Below are positions 11,059 to 21,552 of a stretch of DNA of 64,000 nt, piece by piece. How positions within the stretch are numbered: the first letter of the stretch is position 1; every line of letters begins with the position of its first letter. A program made the position numbers and the translations under genes. The notes beneath the pieces were generated by a model. It had not been told where the DNA came from. It did no database searches and worked only from the letters and a program-made list of their open reading frames with translations. The stretch covers positions 30,415 through 94,414 of the forward strand of contig JAHHTH010000005.1 in the NCBI GenBank assembly GCA_020024755.1, written 5' to 3'. Source of the DNA: Mycoplasmataceae bacterium (lineage in GTDB: Bacteria > Bacillota_I > Bacilli_A > Mycoplasmatales > Mycoplasmoidaceae).

Positions 11059-12642
11059 TTATCCCTCCACTACTAAACCATTATTTAAGATTACAAATTT
11101 ATAAACAACACTAATTGCATATTCCATAGCATTCACTAGATCATAAATACCTGGATTAATTTTTTCATCTCTTTTGAAGTTAGCATCAAAAGCTTCTTGA
11201 GTTAAGTATTCTAATAACTTAATACTTCCCATAGTGAATTTAATGATTCCCTTTTGAAAACATTCCAGTAAGAAATGACATCTACTAGCTATATCAAAGT
11301 CAATTGGAAAGTCTGGGTTTTTATTTTTGATTGCTTTAATTGGATTAATATTGAGATTATTTTCACGAATATACTTGATTGATGATTCAATAATAAGATT
11401 ATCTTTTGAGTCAATAGCTAAGATAGAGTTATCTATTTCATAGATTTGATTTCATGCACATACATTAGCTAAAATGTATTCAAGTGTACATAACATAGAA
11501 CCTTGGAATTGACTAGCATTAATTTCTTGAGCTTGTAAAACTATAATTTTAAAATCTTTAGTTAATCCAACACGACATAATCCGTTTTTATCATTTAATC
11601 CTGGGTCATAACCATCTACAATTAGTTCGAAATTAGATAATTCAAATTGTTGATCATAAATTAAATCTTCATTGATTTGATTATTATCATCAAAAATATA
11701 TCTACGGAATGGATAAATAATAGATGATGATTGATTATCATAAGGGTCCCCTGCAACAGTAATGTCATACAATTTAGGGTTTTCTTCTTTTAACTGATTA
11801 TATTCAGCTCTTTGGTATTCATCAATTTCACTTGCTGGTACATAGAATCTAGACATTCTAAGTAAACTACAATCTAATTTCTTGAGTTTTTCATCTTTTT
11901 GATCTAATGATTCTCTAAAAATATATGTTTTATCTACTAGTTCTTGTCTAGTAGCATTGTTAAAAGGCATAATTGGTGTTACATACTTTTCACAGATTCA
12001 GTGATGTGAGTCATAAATGTTGAATAAGAATATCATTCTTCTCTTTTGACCAGGTTTTCTTTTGGTTCTTAAAATTGTAGCTTGTTTGATAAATTGCATA
12101 TCTGATGGTTGCTTTGTATAGATTTTTTCTAATTGAGAACCTAATTCATCAGGGTTTTGTTGAATTTCATCAAAAAATACATCACAAATATCAAAGTTTG
12201 CTTTTTTAAGAGTTAAACCAGCAAATGAGTTAACTAATTCAAAGTTTGCAAAGAAGATTGCTTGACCAGTTGGTTTAAAAACTACAACTTTTGTGTAGAT
12301 TTCAAAATAATCAGTGTAATCAAGGTTATGCACTACTTTTAAGAAGTCTAGTGCTTTTTGAAAACATGGATGAACTGTATTAATGATATCTGAAGATAAG
12401 TTTCTAGCTCAAACACAACAATAATCAGGTTCATTTACTATTCTAAAGATTGTTTCAATCATACAACCAAATGATTTTGAGACATTTTTTGCACCCATAA
12501 TAATTTTGGTTGTAGTTTCTGAATCTAAACACTTAATAAAAGATTTATGTTCTTTATCGTCTGTATAGTTTAGGATTTCATCCCTTAACTCTTTGGGAAA
12601 AGGTGGTGGTGGACTAAGCTGCTCATTTTCTTTTTTCGGCAT
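11059..12642 (-). CDS. Phage terminase large subunit
   Basis: 527 aa. Motor domain: a divergent Walker A (GAKNVSKS, residues 50-57) and a Walker B with catalytic Glu (DVFFDE, residues 154-159), followed by coupling motifs. A nuclease domain begins near residue 340 with VDGYDPG, whose Asp would hold the metal, in an RNase H-like fold. It packages DNA through the portal into the procapsid. The pattern is closest to the PBSX-type terminases. The gene contains several TGA-Trp codons and overlaps the upstream small gene by 29 bp. Confidence 0.85.
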
Positions 12643-12877
12643 GAATTAACTCCTTTAGTGCATTTATTGATTCTTCTACAGTTCAAACATACTTTGTTGA
12701 ATGAACATCATCTAGATTAGTTACAAAAATCATTCCAGTTGTTTCTCTAGTAGGATGCTCAATTCTAGATCATTTAAATTTTTGGTTAATTATGAAAAAG
12801 TGTTCTACATAGTCATCAACATAGTCTTTTTTAAACTCTTTAACATGTTTAAAGTTACTTTTAAGCTTATCTAGCAT
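12614..12877 (-). CDS. Small phage protein upstream of terminase (87 aa)
   Basis: It lies where the small terminase subunit is normally coded and overlaps the large subunit start. The sequence (KLKSNFKHVKEF, then a beta-rich middle and helical end) shows no obvious helix-turn-helix, so calling it TerS would be a guess. It uses TGA for Trp three times. The SD is GGAGAG, about 8 nt before the ATG. Confidence 0.6.
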
Positions 12878-12989
12878 ATTTTTCACTCTCCATTAAATGT
12901 TTTGGGGGGTGTTTTTTTTTCACGGGGTACTAGATATAATGTCAATTATGTCTAATCTACACCACAAGCAAACATAACATAGTGAACAC

Positions 12990-13027
12990 CACATATTATT
13001 TAATACTTTTAGATTAAATAATATGTG
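12990..13027. repeat. Perfect 15-bp inverted repeat with 8-nt loop
   Basis: CACATATTATTTAAT at 12990-13004 and its exact complement at 13013-13027, separated by ACTTTTAG. It lies just downstream of the recombinase-linked gene (13032) and upstream of the packaging genes. It may terminate early transcripts, bind a regulator, or be part of a packaging or recombination site. A GTCCTA-TT-TAGGAC hairpin directly follows at about 13029-13042. Confidence 0.75.
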
Positions 13028-13031
13028 TGTC

Positions 13032-13352
13032 CTATTTAGGACTTGGTTGTGGTGGGTTACCAAAAAGGGTTTTGGTTTTACTATCAAAGACAAGCACATT
13101 GTCTGGTAGATTAGCTAAGTCAAATGACTTATATAGCCCGTGTTTAACTATCAGGTAATAGATTACATTATTAGATCTAAACCAGAAGTCATACCCATAC
13201 TTCACATCTAGAACATGCGGTGTGAATTGTAGATCTAGATTGAAGTTACTTTTAAAATAATCAATTGCAATTGACTCACTCTCGTAAAGTTTATAAAAAG
13301 AGTGTTTAAGGTAATAAATCCAGTAGGACCTTTCATACTTCTTGTAGGTCAT
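13032..13352 (-). CDS. Unknown protein downstream of recombinase, start uncertain
   Basis: From the ATG at 13352 the product is 106 aa, aromatic-rich (YERSYWIYYLKHSF) with a beta-rich end resembling small nuclease-like or phage proteins. The same frame stays open and protein-like back to about 13483, where the recombinase ends (…LSKYWLSKGVWFGD…), but offers no ATG there, only TTG/ATC/ATA codons. Either a non-ATG start is used or translation arrives by re-initiation or frameshift from the recombinase. No family recognised. Confidence 0.6.
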   Translation of the reverse strand: MTYKKYERSYWIYYLKHSFYKLYESESIAIDYFKSNFNLDLQFTPHVLDVKYGYDFWFRSNNVIYYLIVKHGLYKSFDLANLPDNVLVFDSKTKTLFGNPPQPSPK

Positions 13353-13483
13353 ACCTTTGATAAAATATCACTTCTTGGATATTAAATATTTAGTTCAATC
13401 ATCAATAGTTTTAGGTTTGACTTGATGAATGATATCACCAAATCAAACCCCTTTTGACAACCAATATTTAGATAGTTCGTTGA

Positions 13484-14290
13484 TTATTCTTTGCTTTTTA
13501 ATCTTGCTATCTCTTCTTGCAGTAAGATAATTTGCTTCTTCAATAATTTGTTTTCAGCTTGCAGACTTTGTAGATCTAATGATTCACTTGGCTTAATAGT
13601 AGAAAGTTCAGAAACAGATTTGATATATTGTCTATTCAACTTAGAGTAGTATTTACGTGTTGTTTCCATGTTCTTATGACCAAGAACATCTGCAATGTCT
13701 TCTAAGGCAGCACCATTCATTCTTAGAAGTGAACCTTTAGTTCTACGAAGTACATGGGGTGATAAAGAAATTGTTAATCCTGCTTTCTTACCTAAACAAG
13801 ATAGTTTGTATTGAATTCTTTTGACGTTAATCAGTTGGAAGTTAAAATGCATTGATTTCAACTTAAGTAAAGTTTTGAATGTTTCATCTGTTAAGAACGT
13901 ATTACGGTATTCATTTTTGTTTTTAATAGTCTTGATGGCTATGCATTGTTCATCAACATTTAGTCAATCAATACTACAAAATTCTTGAATTCTCATTCCT
14001 GAATCAAGTAGTCCGTTAAAAATAAAAGACATTTCTAGATCATCAATGCATGCTTTACATTTTTGCACTTCATCATAAGTCAAATCATTTTTGATAGTTT
14101 TGAATTGTTGTTCATAACGGCGAACTTTTGTTGCATCTAGCCCATGTTCATTCATGTATTTACAGATATGGTATGAATACATACGTTTTGAATTGTTGGA
14201 TACAGAAAGGTTATCAAGGTATTCGTTAATGGCTTCAATATTGTTCAAGTCTATACATTGGATAATTTTTGATATGAAGTTATTTGACAT
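13484..14290 (-). CDS. Tyrosine recombinase (phage integrase)
   Basis: 268 aa. N-terminal helical SAM-like DNA-binding domain (residues 1-65) and catalytic domain with Arg100 (SGMRIQE), HxxR (H179, R182 in HVLRRTKG), His205 (LGHKN) and nucleophile Tyr214 or Tyr215 (RKYY). A C-terminal coiled-coil tail (residues 235-265, QAENKLLKKQ) is unusual. It would integrate and excise the prophage. ATG 14290 was chosen because AAAGGA lies 7 nt upstream. Its start overlaps the ribbon-helix-helix gene by 11 bp. Confidence 0.9.
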
Positions 14291-14495
14291 CTGCAATTCC
14301 TTTCTTACTTTTTGGTTTTCTAAGCACTTGGTGATTATTGTGAATGAAAATCGCCACTGCTTGTTTTATTAAGTCAGTTCTTGTAATTTCCTTTTTGTTC
14401 ATAGCAGAATACTTTTCTGCCATTTGGTCTAGCTTATGCAAATCTTTAGCTGGAACTCTTACGGAAATGTTTATTGTTAGTTCTTGTCTGCTCAT
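14280..14495 (-). CDS. Ribbon-helix-helix transcriptional regulator
   Basis: 71 aa. The N-terminal strand ELTINISVRVPAKD followed by two helices (LHKLDQMAEKY and TRTDLIKQAVAIFI) matches the Arc/CopG-type fold, with the strand inserting in the DNA groove. It overlaps both neighbours, so it is co-transcribed with the recombinase and probably controls it or the phage's early promoter. Confidence 0.75.
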   Translation of the reverse strand: MSRQELTINISVRVPAKDLHKLDQMAEKYSAMNKKEITRTDLIKQAVAIFIHNNHQVLRKPKSKKGIADVK

Positions 14496-14776
14496 CTTAC
14501 ATGATCTCCAGAAGTATATTTTGCTGTTACATAAAATTTGGAACTTTTGTTTTTACCAGGGAAACAAATAACTAGTTTAAGCTTCATTAACCGCTTTAAT
14601 GATCTGTAACAAGTCTTTTCTGAGATTCTAAGTTTGTAAGCTATTGCCTGAATGGTTAATAACTTTTCAGCAATATTTTGAAGTGAAAATGAATTGACAT
14701 ATGCCAATACTAGTAATTCAGAACTAGTTAATTCATGATCTAACATTCAGTCTTGGATGCTGAAATAGAAACTCAT
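14477..14776 (-). CDS. Winged-helix / helix-turn-helix phage regulator
   Basis: 99 aa from the ATG at 14776 (SD AAGGGG, 5 nt upstream). Residues 45-85 (AIAYKLRISEKTCYRSLKRLMKLKLV) form a clear helix-turn-helix followed by a possible wing (FYVTAKYTS), as in replication-initiator N-termini and transcription regulators. Two TGA-Trp codons (residue 10 and near the end) confirm code 4. It overlaps the 415-aa upstream gene by 37 bp. Confidence 0.7.
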
Positions 14777-15987
14777 TTGGACCCCTTTAACAAAAGTGTC
14801 AGACATGAATATTGTGCTGTTTCCAATAAACTAGTGCAATAAGCATTATTAAAAAATTTTTCATTTGGTTTAATTTTAAAACATACTCTATTTTTTCTAC
14901 TGTTAAACTCATTGTTTTTCTTAATAGCTTCTACTAAATTTTTAGATCAGCTATGAATAATGTCTAAATCAGATATATCAACATTGGTTGACATATCTTC
15001 TGTTACAGAAACGAATTCTAAGTCGAAATATTCTTTAACATTAGTTTCATTAACTACTAACCCCATACATTCAATGACGTTGTTAGGACCATTAAGATTT
15101 TTAAGTAGTTTTTGTAGAATCTTAATTTTAAGATGATCATATAATTCGTTTTTGCTTCTATATTTACCATTAAAGATTTCATTATCAACGGTGTCAAAAA
15201 AACATGTATTATTAAATATAATTTGTGATAATTCACTATTGAAGCTATATAAAAATACATGTTCAAACTCACTCTTTGTTGATTTTCTATTTTTACTATT
15301 TTCCCTAACTATTTCTTTTTCTTCATTCGTTAGTTCCACTTCTGAATAATATCAAGAACTAGTTTTAGTTTCAGATAAAAATAAGTTATCCTGTGGAAAG
15401 AATGATTCTTTTTTATTTACACGTGTTGAATAAATAAATGAACAATTTAATGCTTTTAATAATTTAAATTTTCATCATGAATCATTTGTTTTAGTTGAGA
15501 AGTAAACACAATGTAGGTCATAGCGATTTTTCTTGCTAAGCTGATTGATATAACTTGTAAAAATATAAACTAATGTAGAAACACTAAAATTAGTTGCATC
15601 TTCATTTACTTCTATAGTATCAATTAATATCGAATAATCTTTTTCGTTTCTTACAAATAACTTAAAAGAAAAATATCCAATAATTTCATTATCTATTGAT
15701 ATTCAATACATAACCCTATTATCTTTAACTAAATTATTGTAGAAAAAAGAATTTCTAGCTTCATTTAAATGATATTCTTTATCACCTATAAAATCAGGTA
15801 TATCTGGAGTACTCAAAAGACTTAATTCTTCTTTGTATTTTAATAATCATGGATTAAGTTTTCCTTTATTATTTAATGTAGTAATTGTTTTGAAAAAATC
15901 ATTATATATTTCAAACCCTTTTCATCTTCTAGAATATTTACTATCATCTGAAATTAAAGAAATATGATCATCAATCTTTATTTCCAT
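14740..15987 (-). CDS. Unknown 415-aa protein with GNAT-like segment
   Basis: Residues about 90-160 (VMYWISIDNEIIGYFSF, then a second strand ILIDTIEVNED) look like the central strands of a GNAT acyltransferase. The rest is Lys/Asn-rich and unfamiliar. It is cytoplasmic (no signal peptide). It follows the LRR gene directly and its 3' end overlaps the phage winged-helix gene, so it is in the same transcript. The ATG at 15987 is preceded by a 6-codon ORF (see 15988-16008). Function unknown; a defence, counter-defence or lysogenic-conversion role is only a hypothesis. Confidence 0.65.
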
Positions 15988-16008
15988 TTATTTGAAAATT
16001 TTATACAT
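15988..16008 (-). other. Six-codon ORF MYKIFK between LRR and GNAT-like genes
   Basis: A perfect ribosome-binding site (AAAGGAGG) inside the end of the LRR gene serves an ATG that overlaps the LRR stop (TAATG) but reads only six codons before TAA, immediately followed by the ATG of the 415-aa gene. It may be a coupling or attenuation peptide, or a sign of a frameshift. Confidence 0.4.
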
Positions 16009-19000
16009 TATTGATCCTCCTTTAAAACTGAATGATTAATTAATTGCACCTTGTTACAATTTTCTTCATTGTTTTGTTTTAAATACAATTTTTGGTTTTT
16101 ACTAAGATTCTTAAGTATTAGTGTTAAAACCTTACTATCATTTTCATCTTTAAAGAATCCATTAATAACATCATTAATTTCTTTAGACTTGTTAGTCTTG
16201 TCTGTAATTAAAATTTCAATATCTCTATCATACTTGAATGAGATAATATTGTTTTTGAAATTATCTTCATGTATTTTTTCAATACCATCTTTAATATCTA
16301 TTGAATCATTAAAATGACACTTTAATGTATCCTTAAGCTCATGGTAATTCGTACTTTCATCAAATAAATAGTTGTCATATTTAACTTGAACATTCTTTGA
16401 GAAAGCAGTTTTATTTTCTTTATTAGTCATTTTAGTTGGATTAGTTTTGTAAAAAGCGTTTGCATATATATCTAGCTTCTTACATTTAATATTAAGCCAG
16501 TCAAACCCTTTGAATGATGAACAATAAGCGAATGAGGAATCACCAATCAGCTTAATTTTATGTGGTAATGAATTGCAACATAATTCTTGATTAAATTTTT
16601 CATCTAATGTTCTATAAACTAAAATATTTTCTAGATTTTTACAATATGCAAATGCTCCATCACATATTTTCAATGTATCATTATGAATATAGACAGTATT
16701 GATTTTTTTATTGGCAAGTAATACTTTGTTTGGAATAACAACTTCTTTATCCATTTTAACTTTAGGAAAAACAACAGTATTTTCATTTATATTATCTATA
16801 ATTTTGTCTGGAGCAAGTCTAGATAATTCGTAACAGTTAGAAAAAGCTTCAGAACCAATATTATTAATATTTTCATTTAATTTAATTTTTTTAACTTTCT
16901 TACATGAATAAAAAGATTCTTTTCCAATATTTTTAACATATGACAAATCAAATGTTTCACTTTTATCATTACTTTTATTTTTAATATTGAATGTATTACA
17001 CGTTTTGCTTTTATTCTTGTTTATAACCCGTATTGACTTTAATTCATAACATTGTTTAAATGCCATATCATTTATTTTATTTATTTTAGAGCTCATAATT
17101 ACATATCGTAATTTCGAACACCCATAGAAGCACCCTTTATTAATTTCATTATTACTAAAAGATGAAATGTCTAATGAATTTAAACTTATACAGTTCTTAA
17201 ATAATGAATCAGACAATGTATTTAACCCTTTGACACTTAAAAGATTAGTACAAGATTCAAAAGCACCTTTACCTATAGATTTTTGATTTTCATCTGACTT
17301 TATAATGACCTGTTCTAAATTAGAACATGATTCAAAGGATCTATTGCCTATTGAGCTTGCTGTAATACAGTTATCGGTGCCAAAATTTAAGTTTTTACAA
17401 TCAAGGAATCCTTCATCTCCAATATCTAAAATGATATTCTTATCATCAAATAAACTCTTAAGATTATTACTTTTATTTATTACACCATTAATTATTGGAC
17501 ATTCTTCTTTTCTAACTGAACTATCATTTGCAAAATCACGATCTTCTATTTTCTTATTGCTTTGCACAACATATATCTCTTTTAAGTTTAAACATCCTGA
17601 AAATAATCCAGGAGAAATTTTTAGATTATTAGTAATTGATTTTTTATCTCTAATAATAATATACTCAACTGATTTAGTATTCTTTAGGTTAACTTTTTTA
17701 AGATCATTAAACTTATTAACAATAATAGTATTCATATTGTTTTTTTCTAAAATATCTTCAAGACTTCTAGTAATTTCTTTATGATTTTCTTTATCAACAT
17801 CAATATAAAAAACAAGTTTATTTTTTATATCAACAATATTTAAAGAATTAAAATCACTTATTTTTGCGTAAATGTATTTAAAGTTACAATGATTAAATGG
17901 ATCTCCATAAAAAAACAATTTTATATCAGACTGAATATTTAAGCCTAGATATTCTAATTTTCTACATTCTTTGAAAGCATTATTACTTACAATCTTCTTG
18001 TCTTGATAAAATCAATCACTCTCACCATGATAAAAAAGTAATTGTCTGATTTTATCTATTTTGTAATCACTTAATGTAATACCAAATATTTCTGAACAAT
18101 TTTCAAAAGCACTTTCTTGAATAAATTGAGCTGATGTAATGTTAGAATCAATTTTACTTAATTTCTTGCAATTATAAAATGCACCTTCTGATATTACATT
18201 GATATACTTTGAATTGGGTAAATTTATTTCTTTTAATTCACTACAATCTTTAAAAGCTCACTTATCGATTTTTCTAAAACGTCTCGAATTTATAGTTACA
18301 ACTCTCAACTTACTACAATTATTAAAGTAAGATATTGGAATCTCATTAAAACCATTAATTGTAATTTCTTCTAAACTATCTAAATTTTCAAATGGCTTTG
18401 TATTCTCTTCTGAGTTATCATATGTAACAATACCTGGTAGTGTTAATTTAGAGTCTCATAAATTATATTGCTTATTTTCACTATGTTTAATTAACCTTAT
18501 TTTTTTCAAATTTTTTATGTATAAAATATTTATATCTTTTTCTTCTTCAAAATAATATTTTGCATCTGTTTTAGTCTCAATTTCTCCTTGTTTAAAATTA
18601 TCACGTAAACAAATTTCATCAATAAGGAAATTATTTTTTTCGTCCAAAAAATAATTGCATAAATCAATTAGCACCTTACTTCACAATATAGAATCATATA
18701 ATTTACAATCAACATCGTCACTCTTTAACTTCTTTAGAACTTTTGGATCAACATTATAAATATTAAAGAATAGGTTGTATTGTTCAGTTTTTTTCTTAGA
18801 AATTTCATCTTTATTTTCACTGTTAGCAAAAACTATTACTTGATCGTCATTATATTTTAATAGCTGTATATTTTTTTCTGTAAATATAGTTTTTAAATTT
18901 TTCTTATCTTTTGATGCTAGTTTATTACAAAGTTTGCAAATTAGATTTTTATCTTCTAAATTTCCAAGTTCTTCTCTTTTTTCTTCATAATTTCAATATC

Positions 19001-19400
19001 TTTCATAATGTTCACTTGAGATATTAAATTCTTTTTTGAATAAATCATTTAATGCCTTGAAATATTTATTTCTGAAATCTTCTTTATCAGTTATCTTAAT
19101 ACATAAAGGAATTTTAATTTTATTTCCACCAGTATATGTTTGTGAAGCTCCAATAAATGATATTTTTGGATTAAACTTTAATTTAGAATTTTCTCTATTT
19201 TCATTATTGTAGTTGTAGAGAAAATCGTGCATCACATTTTTCTTATCAATATCAAAATTGCATATATAACATAAATTATTTACTTGAAGTACAAATTCAA
19301 AAGTATGAGTTACTCTATTTTGATTAGAAAACACTTTATCTGTTCTTGAAATTTTAATGACAATATCATTTTTACTTTTAACGTTAGTTGCTTGTTTCAT
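16008..19400 (-). CDS. Cytoplasmic BspA-type leucine-rich-repeat protein (1130 aa)
   Basis: After code-4 reading this is one frame from the ATG at 19400. Residues 1-310 form a Lys/Asn-rich domain I do not recognise. From about residue 320 to 1040 there are repeats of about 22 aa with the BspA/Treponema LRR pattern (F..C..L..I..., for example AFKDCSELKEINLP, SFESCSNLEQVII). No signal peptide or lipobox is visible, unlike most proteins of this family, so it probably acts inside the cell. A promoter (19421-19448) lies just upstream. It is the first gene of the transcript leading into the phage genes. Confidence 0.8.
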
Positions 19401-19420
19401 AGTAATTAATACCAATGATA

Positions 19421-19448
19421 ATTATACAATAGATATTGTCACTTTCAA
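19421..19448 (-). promoter_or_regulatory. Promoter of the LRR operon
   Basis: Read on the minus strand: TTGAAA (19443-19448), 16-nt spacer, TATAAT (19421-19426). The LRR ATG at 19400 lies 20 nt beyond the -10. There is no Shine-Dalgarno, so the leader is very short. Confidence 0.7.
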
Positions 19449-19557
19449 TTAATATAATTAACAATTTTAATAGCTTTTTATACTCAAGTTTTTTAATTAG
19501 TTTTCTATATCTTTTTTGATATGTAAGATTTTTATTTTTATACTGTTCTCCTTTCAT

Positions 19558-19677
19558 TTATGCATATTTCATTTTCGCAAGTGCTATAATAAAATCATCC
19601 AAGTGTTCTTGGTTGGGCATGTTGCGTCCTGTAAAACTATCTATATTAATCAAGCAACCGGGTTTAATATAAGTCAT
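19558..19677 (-). CDS. Small ORF of 39 aa with strong Shine-Dalgarno
   Basis: AAGGAGG lies 9 nt before the ATG at 19677. The peptide (MTYIKPGCLINIDSFTG...) reads to TAA at 19558, and an ATG follows at once in the same frame (19557, a further 57-codon Lys-rich ORF to 19384 that overlaps the LRR start). The good ribosome-binding site is the main evidence. No family recognised; it may be a phage cargo or regulatory peptide. Confidence 0.45.
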   Translation of the reverse strand: MTYIKPGCLINIDSFTGRNMPNQEHLDDFIIALAKMKYA

Positions 19678-19776
19678 AATTCAAAACCTCCTTTCTTAAC
19701 TTTTTATGAATTAAAACCCATATAAAAACTGAAAAGAGTACTCAAACAAATTATTTTAAGATCTTATAATGTTTGG

Positions 19777-19806
19777 AAGCAAGGAAAAGCGCACCTTGCT
19801 TTTTTT
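19777..19806 (+). terminator. Rho-independent terminator, plus strand, no matching gene
   Basis: AAGCAAGG, 9-nt loop, CCTTGCTT followed by a T run on the plus strand. No plus-strand gene precedes it. Confidence 0.7.
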
Positions 19807-19825
19807 GTTGCTATTTTTAAAAGAA

Positions 19826-19846
19826 AAGGATGCTTTATGCATCCTT
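19826..19846 (-). terminator. Terminator of the APC permease gene
   Basis: Stem AAGGATGC / GCATCCTT with a 5-nt loop, followed on the minus strand by TTCTTTT, about 10 bp after the permease stop. Confidence 0.7.
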
Positions 19847-19855
19847 GTTAGTTGA

Positions 19856-21430
19856 TTAATATTTATAACTAAATGATCTTATTTTATCTATTGGAGGAGT
19901 TGTAGGAGGAGTTTCATTAACTTGTTTCTTATCTCAATATACTGGAATAAATGTTAGAGTGATATAGATTAATAGAACCACTATCATCATAATAGTACTA
20001 ATAATATAATCGTTATCTACGCTATTGCCTATTGCAAATTGATGAATCATTGAGAAGAGGTTAAATAGTGGTGCAAAGAATTCTGTAAACAATGCCAAAC
20101 AAATAATTACTAGTGAAATAATTGCACATGGAATAAATGCTTTTGTTTTATTTGGAATTTCAATCTTCTTTGTGAATCTATTTTTAAGTGCTCCATAAAT
20201 GGCTAAAGCAATAAAAGTAAATACAATGATTGCTGTTCATGAAGAAGATAAATCTGCAAAGTTATATAGTTTTCTTACTTGATTATTAACATTATCATAA
20301 TCTGATGGAATATATCCTAAAGCACCAATGATACAGAAGATTATTAAGATTGGCACAAAGGTCACAAAACTAATTCAAATACCAACCATTGGTTTGTCTG
20401 GATTTAATCTATTTTTATATTTCTTTGTTCAATTAAACAATTCATCATCTCTAATGAGTTCTTCTATAAATCTAGGTGTTCAAATTGCATAACTATTAAT
20501 AATTCCAAAAATACCAAAAGAGATAAATAAACTGGTTACACCATAGAATATACCTAATCCCTTTGATTCAAAGAAATGTTTAAATCCAAATCAATCCCCA
20601 GATTTAGAACCAACCATACAAGACACTGCAATTAATAAGTAAATTAATGTAACTAAACTTAAACCAATAATTAAAACTAATGGAACTTGTTTAGGTTTCT
20701 TCATTTGAGTATTAATTCCACATGCAATATAGAAACCATCATAAGCAAAGAAGACGGCTGATAATGAAGTAAATAAACCAAAGGCAGGACTAATTCCAAA
20801 TAAAGTTCAACTTGGGTGAGTTGTTGTGTTTGTATTTACATCAGCAGGTAAATGTCCACTAGCTTGTCCATAAATAACAAATCCTATGATCATTGCAATT
20901 GCTAATGGTAAGAATTTAAATGCAGTAATAATTCAATTTTGAATATTAGCAGCTCTTGAGCTCTTTCCAGAAACTAAAACAAATCATGCATCAATTAATA
21001 GAGCACATATCATAATTAGCCATCAAGGCACTCAACTTACATCGACACCAAAAGATGAAATACCATCTAATATGGACTGCATCCCATATACAGGCATAAA
21101 GAAGTAAGTAATAGGCATATATAAAAAGGTCATGAAGTTCTTACAACCATAATAGATTCATCTTCTATTAAAGATTTTGTTTCACTCCATGAACCCTTTG
21201 TCACCTACAACTGCACATGCACCACACATTTCCATTAATGCTAGAGCCATGGCAATAACACCTAAGGCGGCAATAAATCACGCACTTATAGCAAGTGCTA
21301 GGTTTTGATGAACATTATTTAAAATCGTACCAGACTTAAAAAAGATACCAGCACCAATACATGATGATATAACAAGAACTATTGCTGATAGGAAACCTAT
21401 CTTCTTTTTAGTATTCGGATCTTTTGCCAT
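19856..21430 (-). CDS. APC-family amino acid permease
   Basis: 524 aa with about 12 hydrophobic segments. The N-terminal pattern KKKIGFLSAIVLVISSCIGAG is the TM1 substrate-site signature of APC transporters (unwound Gly-Ala-Gly). It probably imports or exchanges amino acids or polyamines, which mollicutes cannot make. Many TGA-Trp codons break the frame under the standard code. No SD is visible before the ATG. A terminator follows directly. Confidence 0.8.
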
Positions 21431-21552
21431 TATGTTAAACCGTATATATTCGATGAATATACCACTTCAATTATACTCTATTATGGAAAATTATCTAATT
21501 TTGATGAAAATTAGTTTTTATCAAAATTACATTTGAAATAAATAGCATATTA

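Larger units (their letters stand above)
1..14776 (-). mobile_element. Prophage, partial (left end outside window)
   Basis: A continuous minus-strand run of genes with stop/start overlaps holds a tyrosine recombinase, terminase large subunit, portal, scaffold, HK97-like major capsid protein and tail-fibre-like protein in normal phage order. UGA is read as Trp throughout, so it is adapted to mollicutes. The right limit is uncertain: two further genes (14740-19400) overlap or abut the early genes and may belong to it. I could not find attachment-site repeats, because the left end is outside the window. Confidence 0.85.

Noticed and set aside
11059..12642. Several separate small genes in the terminase region
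   Set aside because: The breaks are all TGA, read as Trp; joined, they give one complete terminase with motifs in order.
17305..17784. 159-codon plus-strand frame opposite the LRR gene
   Set aside because: Shadow of the LRR repeats; composition is the complement of the Lys/Asn-rich gene.
19384..19557. 57-codon ORF following the 39-aa ORF
   Set aside because: It overlaps the LRR promoter and start, has low complexity (Lys/Ile) and no separate SD; mentioned only as context.
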